A stretch of DNA of 64,000 nt from Sphingomonas sp. LR60 (GCF_036855935.1 NZ_JASPFK010000001.1:841501-905500); one strand, 5' to 3'; numbered from the stretch's first letter, positions 22,718 through 31,546 are shown. A program made the numbers and translations. Notes: a model not told the origin generated them from the sequence alone.

Positions 22718-23610
22718 GCGACGCCGCCGCGATCGATCGCTTCCTGGAGATGATGGCGGCGCAGGCCGGGGCGGCGCCGAACACGCTGGCCGCTTACCGC
22801 CGCGACCTGATGCTGGCATCCGCTGCGCTCGACGGAGGGCTGGCGGTGGCGGACGGCGCGGCGCTGGAGCGGCTGGCCGATGGCTGGGACGCGCTGTCGA
22901 AGTCGACGGTGGCGCGCAAGGCGGCGGCGCTGCGGCGCTTCTTCGGGTTCCTGATCGACGAGGGCGACCGCGCCGACGATCCCTCGCCGGCCCTGCCGCG
23001 GCCGGGGACGCAACGGCGGTTGCCACGCACGCTCGATCACGGCGATGTCGACCGGCTGTTCGCCGCGATCGAGGCGCGGCTGGCGCGCGGCGCGGTGATC
23101 CCGACCGACCTGCGGCTCTCGGCCTTGTTCGAGCTGCTGTACGGATCGGGTCTGCGCGCGACCGAACTCGTCTCGTTGCCGCGCGGCGCGATCCATCCCG
23201 ATCGGCCGTTCCTGATCCTGAAGGGGAAGGGTGGGCGCGAGCGGCTGGTGCCGATCTCGGATCGTGCCCGCGCCGCGGTGGCGGCGTGGCGTACGCATGT
23301 CCCCACCGATCGCGCATTCCTGTTCCCGTCGGGCGCGACGCATCTCTCGCGCGTGCGGCTGTTCCAGCTGGTGCGGGCGCTCGCCGCCGAGGCCGGGATC
23401 GCGCCCGAGCGGATCAGCCCGCACGTCCTGCGCCACGCCTTCGCGACGCACCTGCTGGAAGGTGGGGCGGACCTGCGCGCGCTCCAGACGATGCTGGGCC
23501 ATGTCGATATCGCGACCACCGAAATCTACACCCACGTCGATAGCAGCCGGCTGGTCGAGCTGGTCAACGAGCGTCACCCGCTCGTTGACGCGTTGCGAAA
23601 GCGCGCCTAG
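22714..23610 (+). CDS. xerD: Tyrosine recombinase XerD
   Basis: A 298-residue site-specific recombinase that resolves chromosome dimers at dif with XerC and FtsK. The N-terminal SAM-like core-binding domain covers about 1-85. The catalytic domain has Arg148 (SGLRATEL), Lys172 (LKGKGGRE), His237 and Arg240 (HVLRH), His263 (LGHVD) and nucleophile Tyr272 (EIYTHV), so the full catalytic set is present. The GTG start overlaps the stop of the exported protein (GTGA). XerC and XerD are hard to tell apart from one sequence; the linkage to aroK and accA is that usually seen for xerD in this group. Confidence 0.92.
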   Translation: MSDAAAIDRFLEMMAAQAGAAPNTLAAYRRDLMLASAALDGGLAVADGAALERLADGWDALSKSTVARKAAALRRFFGFLIDEGDRADDPSPALPRPGTQRRLPRTLDHGDVDRLFAAIEARLARGAVIPTDLRLSALFELLYGSGLRATELVSLPRGAIHPDRPFLILKGKGGRERLVPISDRARAAVAAWRTHVPTDRAFLFPSGATHLSRVRLFQLVRALAAEAGIAPERISPHVLRHAFATHLLEGGADLRALQTMLGHVDIATTEIYTHVDSSRLVELVNERHPLVDALRKRA

Positions 23611-23619
23611 CTGCGCTCG

Positions 23620-24570
23620 ATGCGTATTTTCCTCGACTTCGAGAAGCCCATCGCCGAGCTTCAGGCGCGTATCGACGAATTGCGCGAGACCGGCGCCGAG
23701 GGCACCGTCGACATTTCGTCCGAGATCGCCAAGCTGCAGGCGAAGTCGGACAAGCTGCTGAAGGACACGTTCGGCAAATTGTCGCCGTGGCAGAAGACGC
23801 AGGTCGCGCGTCATCCCGAGCGCCCGCACTTCAAGCATTTCGTCGCCGGGCTCTTCGATGAGTTCGTGCCGCTCGCCGGTGACCGTGCGTTCGGCGACGA
23901 TCAGGCGATCCTCGGCGGCTTCGCGACCTTCCGCGGGCAGCGCGTGATGGTGCTGGGGCATGAGAAGGGCGACGACACCGCCAGCCGGCTGCGCCACAAT
24001 TTCGGAATGGGTAAGCCGGAGGGCTATCGCAAGGCGATCCGGCTGCTCGAACTGGCCGATCGCTTCGGGCTGCCGGTCGTGACCTTGGTCGACACCTCGG
24101 GTGCGTTCCCGGGCATCCAGGCCGAGGAGCGCGGGCAGGCGGAGGCGATCGCGCGCTCGACCGAGGCGTGCCTCGCGCTCGGCGTGCCGATGGTCGCGGC
24201 GGTGGTCGGCGAAGGCGGCTCGGGCGGCGCGATCGCGCTGGCGAGCGGCAATCGCGTGCTGATGTTCGAACATGCGGTCTATTCGGTGATCTCGCCCGAG
24301 GGCTGCGCCTCGATCCTGTGGCGTACCGCCGACAAGGCCCCTGACGCCGCCGAAGCGATGAAAGTGACCGCGCAGGATCTCAAGTCGCTGGGCGTGATCG
24401 ACGCGATCGTACCCGAGCCGCTGGGCGGCGCGCACCGTGATCGCGACGGCGCGATCCGTGCGCTGGGCGATTGCATCGAGCGGATGCTGCGCGATCTGGC
24501 ACCGCTCACGCCCGAGGCGTTGCGGCAGGATCGCCGCACCAAGTTTCTGAAGATGGGCCGCGTCGCCTAG
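23620..24570 (+). CDS. accA: Acetyl-CoA carboxylase carboxyltransferase subunit alpha
   Basis: Transfers the carboxyl group from biotin to acetyl-CoA in the first step of fatty acid synthesis, with AccD. 316 residues, standard length. The N-terminal coiled segment [17 protein letters not shown] precedes the crotonase-like carboxyltransferase core. That core carries the acyl-CoA/biotin site glycines ([13 protein letters not shown] near 197-209) and the [11 protein letters not shown] motif near 225-235. It lies nine bases after xerD on the same strand, with a short spacer, so it is probably cotranscribed. Confidence 0.97.
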   Translation: MRIFLDFEKPIAELQARIDELRETGAEGTVDISSEIAKLQAKSDKLLKDTFGKLSPWQKTQVARHPERPHFKHFVAGLFDEFVPLAGDRAFGDDQAILGGFATFRGQRVMVLGHEKGDDTASRLRHNFGMGKPEGYRKAIRLLELADRFGLPVVTLVDTSGAFPGIQAEERGQAEAIARSTEACLALGVPMVAAVVGEGGSGGAIALASGNRVLMFEHAVYSVISPEGCASILWRTADKAPDAAEAMKVTAQDLKSLGVIDAIVPEPLGGAHRDRDGAIRALGDCIERMLRDLAPLTPEALRQDRRTKFLKMGRVA

Positions 24571-24666
24571 GCGAGTTGATCCTTCCGGATTGACTGCCCT
24601 ATTGCTCACACCGGACCTGATCCGAACGCCCGCTTTTCGGTTTCCCTGCCGGACGGACAAAGAGAA

Positions 24667-24694
24667 GGGCGGCGGAACCGATGTTCCGCCGCCC
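24667..24694 (-). terminator. Intrinsic terminator of the Flp pilin gene
   Basis: A perfect 12-bp GC-rich stem (24667-24678 with 24683-24694, four-base loop). On the minus strand it is followed by CTTCTCTTT, giving a pyrimidine-rich tail. It lies 26 bases past the pilin stop. Confidence 0.75.
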
Positions 24695-24720
24695 CACCGG
24701 TCACCGCCGGTCAAACCCTA

Positions 24721-24888
24721 TTACGGGTTCGTCATCTTCGTCTGAACGTTGGTGAAGGTGGTGTTGAGCTGCGTGCCGATGCCCTTCATGGCAGCAATTG
24801 CGGCAACCGCGATAAGGGCAGCGATCAGACCGTATTCGATCGCGGTCGCGCCCTTGCTGTTCTTGAGGAACGAACGAATCTTCTGCAT
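24721..24888 (-). CDS. flp: Flp family type IVb pilin
   Basis: A 55-residue prepilin. The leader MQKIRSFLKNSKG is cleaved by the TadV-type prepilin peptidase after Gly13. The mature protein begins ATAIEYGLIAALIAVAAIAAM, with the conserved Glu5 and the EYGLIA hallmark of Flp pilins, and ends in a short polar tail. The start at 24888 has a GGAG site eight bases upstream. The Tad secretion genes are not in this window. A second, more divergent Flp-like gene follows upstream on the same strand, separated by about 145 AT-richer bases. Confidence 0.9.
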   Translation of the reverse strand: MQKIRSFLKNSKGATAIEYGLIAALIAVAAIAAMKGIGTQLNTTFTNVQTKMTNP

Positions 24889-25034
24889 GTCGATCTCCAG
24901 TGACAACCTAAATTTCTGTACCCGCCGACGCACCGTTCAGGTCCATCAATGACGTTTCTAGAAGCGCAGGGTTGATAAAGGTTTAAGTGGAACCCTATGT
25001 TTTTGTTCAGTACCTTGGCGATCGACAACAATCG

Positions 25035-25235
25035 CTAGCGCGCTGACTGCAGGTTGCTGCTGATCGACGCGAAGATGCCCGTTACCGGGTGACCGATTGC
25101 GGACATGCCGCCGACGGCGGTCAGCGCGATCATCGCTACGATCAGCCCGTATTCGACCGCGGTCGCGCCGCGGGTGTGCGGCGCAAGGGCCCGCAACCGG
25201 GTTGAGAACGAGCGAGCAGCGGATCGACGTGACAT
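25035..25235 (-). CDS. Second Flp-like type IVb pilin
   Basis: About 66 residues from the ATG at 25235. It has an unusually long basic leader (MSRRSAARSFSTRLRALAPHTRG, about 23 residues). Then comes the Flp core ATAVEYGLIVAMIALTAVGG, with the cleavage Gly and Glu5 in place. The tail differs from the first pilin (ISSNLQSAR). It is probably a minor pilin or a pseudopilin of the same Tad system. It is the nearest gene to the divergent Nudix hydrolase (45 bases). I see no terminator between the two pilins, so they could form one transcript. Confidence 0.8.
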   Translation of the reverse strand: MSRRSAARSFSTRLRALAPHTRGATAVEYGLIVAMIALTAVGGMSAIGHPVTGIFASISSNLQSAR

Positions 25236-25280
25236 GACCCACACGATATTCGAAACGGGTTAAGGAAGGATCGCAGCGCG

Positions 25281-25667
25281 ATGCTGGTGGTGGCCGTGGC
25301 ATTGACCGACGGGTCGGGGCGCTGCCTGATGCAGCAACGCCCGCACAACAAGCGGCATGGCCGGCTCTGGGAGTTCCCCGGCGGCAAGGTCGAGCCTGGC
25401 GAGCATCCGGTCGCCGCACTGATCCGCGAACTGGAGGAGGAACTGGCGATCAGCGTCGCGGTCGACGCACTCGATCCGCTCGGCTTCGCCACCGACATGC
25501 CTGTGACGATGCTGCTCTACCGCTGTACCGCGTGGCGGGGCACGCCGCGTCCGCTCGCAGCGCAGGCGTTCCGCTGGGATTGGCCGGAGGCGCTCATGCA
25601 CCTGCCGATGCCGCCGGTCGACGTACCGCTGCTGGCGGCGCTTGCCCGCGCGCTGGCGGGCGGCTAG
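25281..25667 (+). CDS. mutT: Nudix hydrolase, MutT type (8-oxo-dGTP diphosphatase)
   Basis: A 128-residue Nudix protein of MutT size, which removes 8-oxo-dGTP from the nucleotide pool. The Nudix box is complete, G(x5)E(x7)RELxEEL, and starts at GGKVEPGEHP near 34. Substrate-contacting features of MutT are kept, for example QQRPHNKRHGRLWEFPGGK just before the box. Start: ATG after AAGGA (24 bases upstream), with no better site seen. The cobalamin riboswitch starts almost immediately after its stop, so this gene ends its own transcript. Confidence 0.88.
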   Translation: MLVVAVALTDGSGRCLMQQRPHNKRHGRLWEFPGGKVEPGEHPVAALIRELEEELAISVAVDALDPLGFATDMPVTMLLYRCTAWRGTPRPLAAQAFRWDWPEALMHLPMPPVDVPLLAALARALAGG

Positions 25668-25675
25668 GCCCGATC

Positions 25676-25840
25676 ACGCGATCAGGAAAGGAAATCCGGT
25701 AGGCAACGATCCGGAGCTGCCCCCGCAACTGTGACCGGCGAGCCGCTCGCCCCTCGTGTGCCACTGGATCGCTCGCGCTCCGGGAAGGCCGGGCGAACGG
25801 CGACGACCCGGGAGCCAGGAGACCTGCCGGATCGCGGTTG
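25676..25840 (+). promoter_or_regulatory. Cobalamin (AdoCbl) riboswitch
   Basis: Conserved blocks occur in the right order. These are GGAAATCCGGTAGG, then the B12-box core GAGCTGCCCCCGCAACTGTG near 25718, GCCACTGG near 25758, GGGAAGGC near 25780, and GACCCGGGAGCCAGGAGACC near 25805. This is the class I cobalamin aptamer. It lies directly upstream of the BtuF-like gene, so adenosylcobalamin should lower expression of the importer. The expression platform (25841-25923) includes a GGGA-T6-CCC hairpin, but I did not resolve its switching mechanism. Confidence 0.95.
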
Positions 25841-25923
25841 TCCTTCGCGCGGACGGGGTGTGCCGGGCGATCGGGGATTTTTTCCCGCGCGACGACGAAC
25901 GAGTCGGGTCGGCGTGGGGATGG

Positions 25924-26763
25924 ATGAAGTTGAGCGATCGTAGATTTCGCATGGCGCGGGTCGCCGCCGCAGTGCTGGCAGTGCCGGTGCTGATCGGTGC
26001 GGCGCCTGCACGCGCGCCGCGCGTCGTGTCGATCAATCCATGCCTCGACGCGATGCTGATGCAGGTCGCCGATCCGGCGCAGATCGCCGCGATCAGCCAT
26101 TATTCGCACGATCCGCGCGCTACGTCGGTCCCGCTCGCCTGGGCGCGGCGCTTCCCCTCAACCTCAGGCACCGCCGAGGAAGTGGTAGCGCTCCGCCCCG
26201 ATTTGGTGGTGGCAAGCGGGCATGTCGCGCCGGCCACGGTCGCGGCGCTGACGCGGATGCACATAAAATTGCGGCAGTTCGCGCTGCCCGACTCGATTGC
26301 GGAAAGCGCGCAGCAGGCGCGAGACCTGGCGGAGGCGATCGGCCATCCCGCCCGGGGCGCGGCGCTCGCCGGCCGAATCACTGCCGCAGCGCGCGCCGAC
26401 GCGGTGCCGCCGATGTCCGCGGTGATCTTCGGGCCGGGCGGTCTGGTGCCGGGGGCGGGGACGCTGCCCGACGAGATGCTGCGGAGCGCCGGCTTCCGCA
26501 ACGCCAGCGCCGGCTACGGGCTGAAGCGCTGGGACGTGCTGCCGCTGGAATATCTGCTCGCCGATCCGCCGCGCATCATCCTGTCGGTCGCCGCCGCGCA
26601 GGGCGCTGGGGAGCGGATGGAGCGGCATCGCGCGCTGCGGCGGCTAGGTACGCGCGTGACGATCGCGCCGTTCGCGGGCCGGCTGATGAACTGCGGCGGT
26701 CCGACGATCATCGCCGGGATGGCGCGGTTGCGGGCGGTACGCGCGCAGGTGGCGGCGCGATGA
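25924..26763 (+). CDS. btuF: ABC transporter substrate-binding protein, BtuF-like
   Basis: A 279-residue periplasmic binding protein of the BtuF/FecB class. After the signal peptide (about 1-27, ending GAAPARA) comes RVVSINPCLDAMLMQVAD. Then come the two-lobed helical-backbone fold with ALRPDLVVASG near 88 and the second lobe with LPDEMLRSAGFRNA. The start ATG at 25924 follows a GGGGATGG site. A later ATG at 25951 would shorten the signal peptide. It is controlled by the riboswitch upstream. Its stop overlaps the permease start (ATGA). The B12 specificity comes from the riboswitch, not the protein alone. Confidence 0.88.
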   Translation: MKLSDRRFRMARVAAAVLAVPVLIGAAPARAPRVVSINPCLDAMLMQVADPAQIAAISHYSHDPRATSVPLAWARRFPSTSGTAEEVVALRPDLVVASGHVAPATVAALTRMHIKLRQFALPDSIAESAQQARDLAEAIGHPARGAALAGRITAAARADAVPPMSAVIFGPGGLVPGAGTLPDEMLRSAGFRNASAGYGLKRWDVLPLEYLLADPPRIILSVAAAQGAGERMERHRALRRLGTRVTIAPFAGRLMNCGGPTIIAGMARLRAVRAQVAAR

Positions 26764-27722
26764 CGCGCACGACGCTGTTGTTAGGGCTGGGCGTGCTGCT
26801 CGCCGCCGCGCTGTCGGTCGCCGCGGGGAAGGTGTGGGTGCCGCTTGACGGCTGGACCGCCGCCGATCCGCGTTCGATCATCATCGTCGAGTTGCGGCTG
26901 CCGCGGACGATCCTCGCGCTCGCGGTCGGCGCGGCGCTGGGGATGTCCGGCGCGACGATGCAGGGCTATCTGCGCAACCCGCTCGCCGATCCGGGGCTGT
27001 TCGGCGTGTCGTCCGGAGCGGCGTTCGGCGCGGTGTGCTCGCTATACTTCGGCTATGCCGCGCAGACGTGGCTGTTGCCGAGCTTCGCGCTGACCGGCGC
27101 CGCGGTCACGATGGCGGCGCTGGCGCTGATCGCGGGGCGATCGGGCAGCCTGATCCTGTTCACGCTCGCAGGGATGATCCTGACCAGCATCACCGGCTCG
27201 CTGACCGCACTGGCGCTCAGCCTCGCGCCGACGCCGTTCGCCGCGTCGGAGATCATGACGTGGTTGATGGGCGCGCTGACCGACCGGAGCTGGGACGAGG
27301 TGATGGTGTCGGTGCCGCTGATCCTGCTGGGGATGGCGGTGCTGGCGCGGACCGCGCGATCGCTCGATGCGCTGACGCTCGGCGAGCAGGCGGCACGATC
27401 GATGGGAGTCGATCCACGGCGGCTGCAAATGGCGGTGATCGTCGGAGTCGCCCTGACGGTCGGCGCGTCGGTCGCCGCGGCGGGGGTGATCGGTTTCGTC
27501 GGGCTGATCGTGCCGCATCTCGTCCGTCCGTTCTCGGGGCACCGCCCGTCCGCGACCCTGCTGCCGGCGGCGCTGGGCGGGGCGTTGTTGCTGACGCTGG
27601 CCGACAGCCTCGTGCGACTGGCGCCGACCGTCAGCGAGCTGCGACTCGGGATCGCGATGTCGATGCTGGGCGGGCCGTTCTTCCTCTATCTGCTAATCGC
27701 GATGCGGCGGCGGCTGGCATGA
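26760..27722 (+). CDS. btuC: FecCD-family ABC permease, BtuC-like
   Basis: A 320-residue inner-membrane permease of the FecCD/BtuC family. Several hydrophobic helices are evident. Family landmarks are RLPRTILALAVGAALGMSGATMQGYLRNPLADPGLFGVSSGAAFG (about 50-95) and GFVGLIVPHLVRPFSGH (about 245-262), the latter containing the coupling helix that docks the ATPase. As a homodimer it would pass the vitamin delivered by the BtuF-like protein. Start ATG overlaps the upstream stop and its own stop overlaps the ATPase start (ATGA on both sides). Confidence 0.93.
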   Translation: MTRTTLLLGLGVLLAAALSVAAGKVWVPLDGWTAADPRSIIIVELRLPRTILALAVGAALGMSGATMQGYLRNPLADPGLFGVSSGAAFGAVCSLYFGYAAQTWLLPSFALTGAAVTMAALALIAGRSGSLILFTLAGMILTSITGSLTALALSLAPTPFAASEIMTWLMGALTDRSWDEVMVSVPLILLGMAVLARTARSLDALTLGEQAARSMGVDPRRLQMAVIVGVALTVGASVAAAGVIGFVGLIVPHLVRPFSGHRPSATLLPAALGGALLLTLADSLVRLAPTVSELRLGIAMSMLGGPFFLYLLIAMRRRLA

Positions 27723-28495
27723 GCGTGCTGGCAACGGAAGGCGTCTCGCTGACGCTCGGCGGCAAGGCCGTCCTCCAATCGATCAACGCGGCGTTTGCGA
27801 GCGGGCGGGTCACCGCGCTGCTGGGGCCGAACGGTGCGGGCAAGAGCAGCCTGCTGGCGTGCCTCGCCGGCCTGCATGTGTCCGCCAGCGGCCGCGCGTC
27901 ACTGAACGGCACCGACGTGCGGACATTGTCGGCTCAGGAACGCGCCCGGCGAATTGGCTTCCTGCCGCAGGCGGCGGACGTGCACTGGAACATCGACGTC
28001 GCGACGTTGGTCGCGCTCGGACGGTTGCCATGGCGCGGGCGTTGGGGCGAGACGGCCGAGGATCGCGCGGCGGTCGATGCCGCGCTGGCGGCGACCGGCA
28101 TGACCGCCTTCGTGCGGCGCGGGGTCGAGCATCTGTCGGGCGGCGAGCGTGCGCGCGCGTTGCTGGCACGGGTATTGGCCGGTCAGCCCGAATGGCTGCT
28201 CGCCGACGAACCGCTCGCCAGTCTCGACCCCGCGCATCAGCTCGAGGTCGGCGCGCAGCTTCGCGCGGTGGCGGCGGGCGGCAGCGGCGTGGTGCTCGTG
28301 GTGCACGACCTGAACCTCGCGGCGCGGCTGGCCGACGATGTCGTGCTGCTGCGCGACGGGCGGGTGGTCGCGGCGGGGGCGGCGGACGAGGTGCTGACCG
28401 CCGCGTTGGTCGGCGAAACCTATGGCCTGACGGTCGAGACCGGCATCACCGCGACGGGGCAGCGCTACATCGTTCCGATCGGGCGGCCCGGTTGA
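27719..28495 (+). CDS. btuD: ABC transporter ATPase, BtuD-like
   Basis: A 258-residue ATPase powering the importer. Walker A is GPNGAGKSS near 38-46. The Q-loop is FLPQAADVHW and the ABC signature is LSGGERARALLARVLAG near 136-152. Walker B is WLLADEP near 156-162, followed by LASLDP and the H-loop VVHDL. It is the last gene of the riboswitch-controlled btuFCD operon, overlapping btuC by four bases. A tRNA gene follows on the opposite strand, so this is the end of the transcript. No btuB receptor is next to it in this window. Confidence 0.93.
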   Translation: MSVLATEGVSLTLGGKAVLQSINAAFASGRVTALLGPNGAGKSSLLACLAGLHVSASGRASLNGTDVRTLSAQERARRIGFLPQAADVHWNIDVATLVALGRLPWRGRWGETAEDRAAVDAALAATGMTAFVRRGVEHLSGGERARALLARVLAGQPEWLLADEPLASLDPAHQLEVGAQLRAVAAGGSGVVLVVHDLNLAARLADDVVLLRDGRVVAAGAADEVLTAALVGETYGLTVETGITATGQRYIVPIGRPG

Positions 28496-28505
28496 GACGG
28501 GCCGC

Positions 28506-28579
28506 TGGAGGCGCGACCGGGAATCGAACCCGGGTGCAAGGATTTGCAGTCCTCTGCGTCACCACTCCGCCATCGCGCC
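28506..28579 (-). tRNA. tRNA-Cys (anticodon GCA)
   Basis: Read on the minus strand, a full cloverleaf. The acceptor stem is GGCGCGA with TCGCGCC, the discriminator is U, and CCA is encoded. The anticodon loop CTGCAAA gives anticodon GCA, and the T arm reads GGGTTCGATTCCC. 74 bases including CCA. Confidence 0.95.
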
Positions 28580-28721
28580 TCGAGGCCGGTGAGGGCGCGC
28601 AGATGCGGGCGTGGCGGCATGATGTCAAGCGGCCGATTGCAAAGTGTGTTCTGCGCGCGATACAAGCCCGTTGGCGCAACGTGTGTTGCATCGATAAAAC
28701 AGCTATGCCACAGGACGGCTC

Positions 28722-29396
28722 ATGACCCTCTCCGCCCCCGCTCTCCGGAATGACGATTTCACCGCGATGCGCCAGGCGATGGTCGCCAGCCAGTTGCGCA
28801 CCACCCAGGTCAACGATCCGCGCATCGTCGCGGCGATGGCCGAGGTGCCGCGCGAACGCTTCGTGCCCGCACAGGCCGCCGCGCTTGCCTATGTCGACCG
28901 CGCGGTCGAACTGGGGCAGGGACGCGCGCTCAACACGCCGCTCGCCACCGCACGGCTGCTGGTGCAGGCGCGATTGCAGCCGGGCGACCGCGTGCTGCTG
29001 ATCGGTGCGGCGGCCGGCTATACCGCCGCGGTGCTGGCGTCGCTCGTCGCCGAGGTGGTCGCGGTGGAAACGCTGCCCGATCTGGCTGCCCATGCGCGCG
29101 ACGCGCTGGCGCAGACTCCGAACGTCACCGTGGTCGAGGGGCCGTTGGAGCACGGGCACCCGGCCGGCGCGCCGTACGACGTGTTGATCGTCGATGGGGC
29201 GATCGAGGAACTGCCCTCGACGCTCGCTTCGCAGGTCGTTGACGGCGGGCGGATCGTCAGCGGGCTCGTCGATCGCGGCGTGTTCCGGCTCGCGGCGGGC
29301 ACCCACCGCGGCGCGGCGACCGCATTGACGCCGTTCGCGGATATCGACTCGGTCCCGCTTCCCGGCTTCGCGCGTCCGCGCAGCTTTACCTTCTAA
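28722..29396 (+). CDS. Protein-L-isoaspartate O-methyltransferase-like protein
   Basis: A 224-residue PCMT-family methyltransferase. The N-terminus MVASQLRTTQVNDPRIVAAM and PRERFVP are conserved in the family. The SAM-binding glycine motif is altered (LLIGAAAGYTAAVLA instead of VLEIGTGSGY). VVAVETLPDLAAHAR is motif II. Members found upstream of tolC in alphaproteobacteria often diverge at the isoaspartate site, so repair activity is not certain. It is the first gene of the pcm-tolC-popZ run, 12 bases before tolC. Confidence 0.88.
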   Translation: MTLSAPALRNDDFTAMRQAMVASQLRTTQVNDPRIVAAMAEVPRERFVPAQAAALAYVDRAVELGQGRALNTPLATARLLVQARLQPGDRVLLIGAAAGYTAAVLASLVAEVVAVETLPDLAAHARDALAQTPNVTVVEGPLEHGHPAGAPYDVLIVDGAIEELPSTLASQVVDGGRIVSGLVDRGVFRLAAGTHRGAATALTPFADIDSVPLPGFARPRSFTF

Positions 29397-29407
29397 GGAT
29401 CACCCCT

Positions 29408-30937
29408 TTGCGCCTTCGCTCGCCGTCGCTGCTGTCGACAGTTGCCATCACATTGGTGCTGGCCGGGGCGAACCCGGCGTCGGCAGAGACGCTGCGCGAG
29501 GCGCTGGTGCGTGCCTATCGCGACAATCCGACGCTCAACGCGCAACGCGCGGCACAGCGGGCGAATGACGAGAACGTGCCGATCGCGCGCGCGCAGGGGC
29601 GTCCGGGCGTATCGGCGCAGACCGGGCTGACCGACAATTTCCTGCGGGGCGGCAACAGCTTCACCACGCCCGAACGTCGGCTGGATGCGCAATTGGGCGT
29701 CACGGTGCCGCTGTATCAGGGCGGGCGCGTGCGCAACGGCGTGTTGGCCGCGGAAACCCGCGTCGAGGCCGGGCAGGCGAACCTGCGCGGGACCGAGGCG
29801 ACGACCTTCACCGACGTGGTCAGCGCGTACAACAACGTGATCCGCGACGAGGCGATCGTCGGGCTCAACACGCAGAACGTTCGCGTGCTGGAGACGAACC
29901 TGCGCGCCAGCCGCGACCGGTTCGAGGTCGGCGATCTGACGCGCACCGACGTCGCGCAGTCCGAGGCGCGGCTCAGCCTCGCGCGTGCGCAGCTGCAATC
30001 GGCGCAGGCGACGTTGATCTCCAGCCGCGAGAATTATGTCCGGCTGGTCGGCTCGCCGCCGGGGGTGCTGGAAGCCCCGCCGCAGCTACCCGCCTTTCCG
30101 CCATCGGCGGACGGCGCGGTCGATGTGGCGATCCAGGACAATCCGAACCTGATCGCGGCGCGGCATGTCCGCGACGCCACCGATTACGACATCCGCGTCG
30201 CGCGCGCCAATCGCCGGCCGCAGGTGAATGCAACGCTCGGGCAGAATTACTTCAACTTCCTCGGCTCGCTCGGGCAGGGCAGCGCGGCCGGGCTGGGTAA
30301 CGTGCAGACCGGCAATGCCACCAGCGCGGGCGTGACGCTCAGCCTGCCGCTCTATCAGGGCGGGCGGCCGGGTGCCTTGGTGCGGCAGGCGCAGGAGTTG
30401 CGCGGGCAGGCGATCGAACAGGCGACCGCGACCGAGCGGCAGGTGATCGCCTCGGCGCGTTCCGCCTTTGCGGTTTGGCGCTCATCGCTGGAGGTGATCG
30501 CCTCGAGCGAAGCGGCAGTGAACGCCAACAAGCTGAGCCTCGAGGGCGTCCGCGCCGAAAATAGCGTCGGGACGCGTACCGTGCTCGATATCCTCAATGC
30601 CGAGCAGGAATTGCTCAACAGCCAGGTCACGCTCGTCTCGGCGCGACGCGACGCCTATGTCGCAGGCTTCGCGTTGCTGGCGGCGATGGGCCATGCCGAA
30701 GCCGAGGATCTCGGTCTGGACGGCGGGCCGCTGTACGACCCGACGATCCATTACGCCAAGGTACGTGGCAGGCTGAACGATTTCGACGACGGGCAACGTG
30801 CGGTTCCGGTGTCGCGCAGCACCGCCGACAGCCCGGCGCAGACCGCGGTCGTGACGCGTCCGCTCGACCCGCTGCTCGAAAGCAATGTTGACAGGACGCC
30901 TGCATTGACGACAGGTGTCGACACTCCACGCCCGTGA
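29408..30937 (+). CDS. tolC: TolC family outer-membrane channel
   Basis: A 509-residue outer-membrane efflux channel component of TolC type. The signal peptide covers about 1-24 (LLSTVAITLVLAGANPASA). Two homologous halves follow, each with the OEP helix pattern (AYRDNPTLNAQRAAQRANDE and IQDNPNLIAARHVRDATDYD near 250). The conserved VPLYQGGRVRN/LPLYQGGRPGA turns occur in both halves, with a C-terminal disordered tail of about 45 residues. The start is TTG, with TAAGGAT about nine bases upstream. It forms trimeric export ducts with inner-membrane pumps; partners are not adjacent. Confidence 0.93.
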   Translation: MRLRSPSLLSTVAITLVLAGANPASAETLREALVRAYRDNPTLNAQRAAQRANDENVPIARAQGRPGVSAQTGLTDNFLRGGNSFTTPERRLDAQLGVTVPLYQGGRVRNGVLAAETRVEAGQANLRGTEATTFTDVVSAYNNVIRDEAIVGLNTQNVRVLETNLRASRDRFEVGDLTRTDVAQSEARLSLARAQLQSAQATLISSRENYVRLVGSPPGVLEAPPQLPAFPPSADGAVDVAIQDNPNLIAARHVRDATDYDIRVARANRRPQVNATLGQNYFNFLGSLGQGSAAGLGNVQTGNATSAGVTLSLPLYQGGRPGALVRQAQELRGQAIEQATATERQVIASARSAFAVWRSSLEVIASSEAAVNANKLSLEGVRAENSVGTRTVLDILNAEQELLNSQVTLVSARRDAYVAGFALLAAMGHAEAEDLGLDGGPLYDPTIHYAKVRGRLNDFDDGQRAVPVSRSTADSPAQTAVVTRPLDPLLESNVDRTPALTTGVDTPRP

Positions 30938-30967
30938 GACGACGGGCAGCGTTACGAGGTCGACCCG

Positions 30968-31546
30968 ATGGGTGATGTGAGCGGCGAGCCGTCGATGGAA
31001 GACATTCTCGCCTCGATCAAGCGGGTCATCAAGGAGGGCGAGGCGCCTCCGGCAAGGCGCGCGCCTGCGCCGCCCCCGCGCGACGAAGACGAACCGACCG
31101 GCGACCAGATCCTCGAACTCAACGAGCCCCTGTCGGCGCCCGAGCCGTTGCCGGCGCCCGAGCCGGTAGCGCCGCCCCCGGCGTCGTTCGCGCCGCCACG
31201 CGTTTCGCAGCCGTTCGACGGGCGCGTCACCGTACCGGTCCCGCCGGCCCCGGTGCTCAACGACGCCGCCGAACCTGCACCGGCACCCGCACCCTTTACG
31301 GCGGCATCGCCACTGATCGACGAGCCCTCTGTCGTGTCGGCGGCGACGGTCCAGGCGACACGTGGTGCGCTGGGTGCTCTGTCGAAGCTGATCGTCAAGC
31401 CCGATCCGGACAGCGACGGCACGCTGGAGGGATTGGTGCGCGAGATGCTGCGACCGATGCTGAGCGACTGGCTCGATCAGAACCTTCCGAACCTGGTCGA
31501 GCAGATGGTGGCGCGCGAGATCGCCAAGATCACCAAGCAGGGCTGA
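30968..31546 (+). CDS. popZ: DUF2497/PopZ-like polar organizing protein
   Basis: A 192-residue protein with the PopZ three-part layout. An N-terminal conserved helix (SMEDILASIKRVIKEGE, about 9-25) binds client proteins. A long Pro/Glu-rich disordered middle (about 28-118) follows. The C-terminal conserved oligomerisation helices (TLEGLVREMLRPMLSDWLDQNLPNLVEQMVAREI, about 150-185) complete it. In Caulobacter PopZ anchors the chromosome at the cell pole. In sphingomonads the family is known only by homology. The gene order tolC-popZ with valS close by is conserved in the class. Confidence 0.85.
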   Translation: MGDVSGEPSMEDILASIKRVIKEGEAPPARRAPAPPPRDEDEPTGDQILELNEPLSAPEPLPAPEPVAPPPASFAPPRVSQPFDGRVTVPVPPAPVLNDAAEPAPAPAPFTAASPLIDEPSVVSAATVQATRGALGALSKLIVKPDPDSDGTLEGLVREMLRPMLSDWLDQNLPNLVEQMVAREIAKITKQG

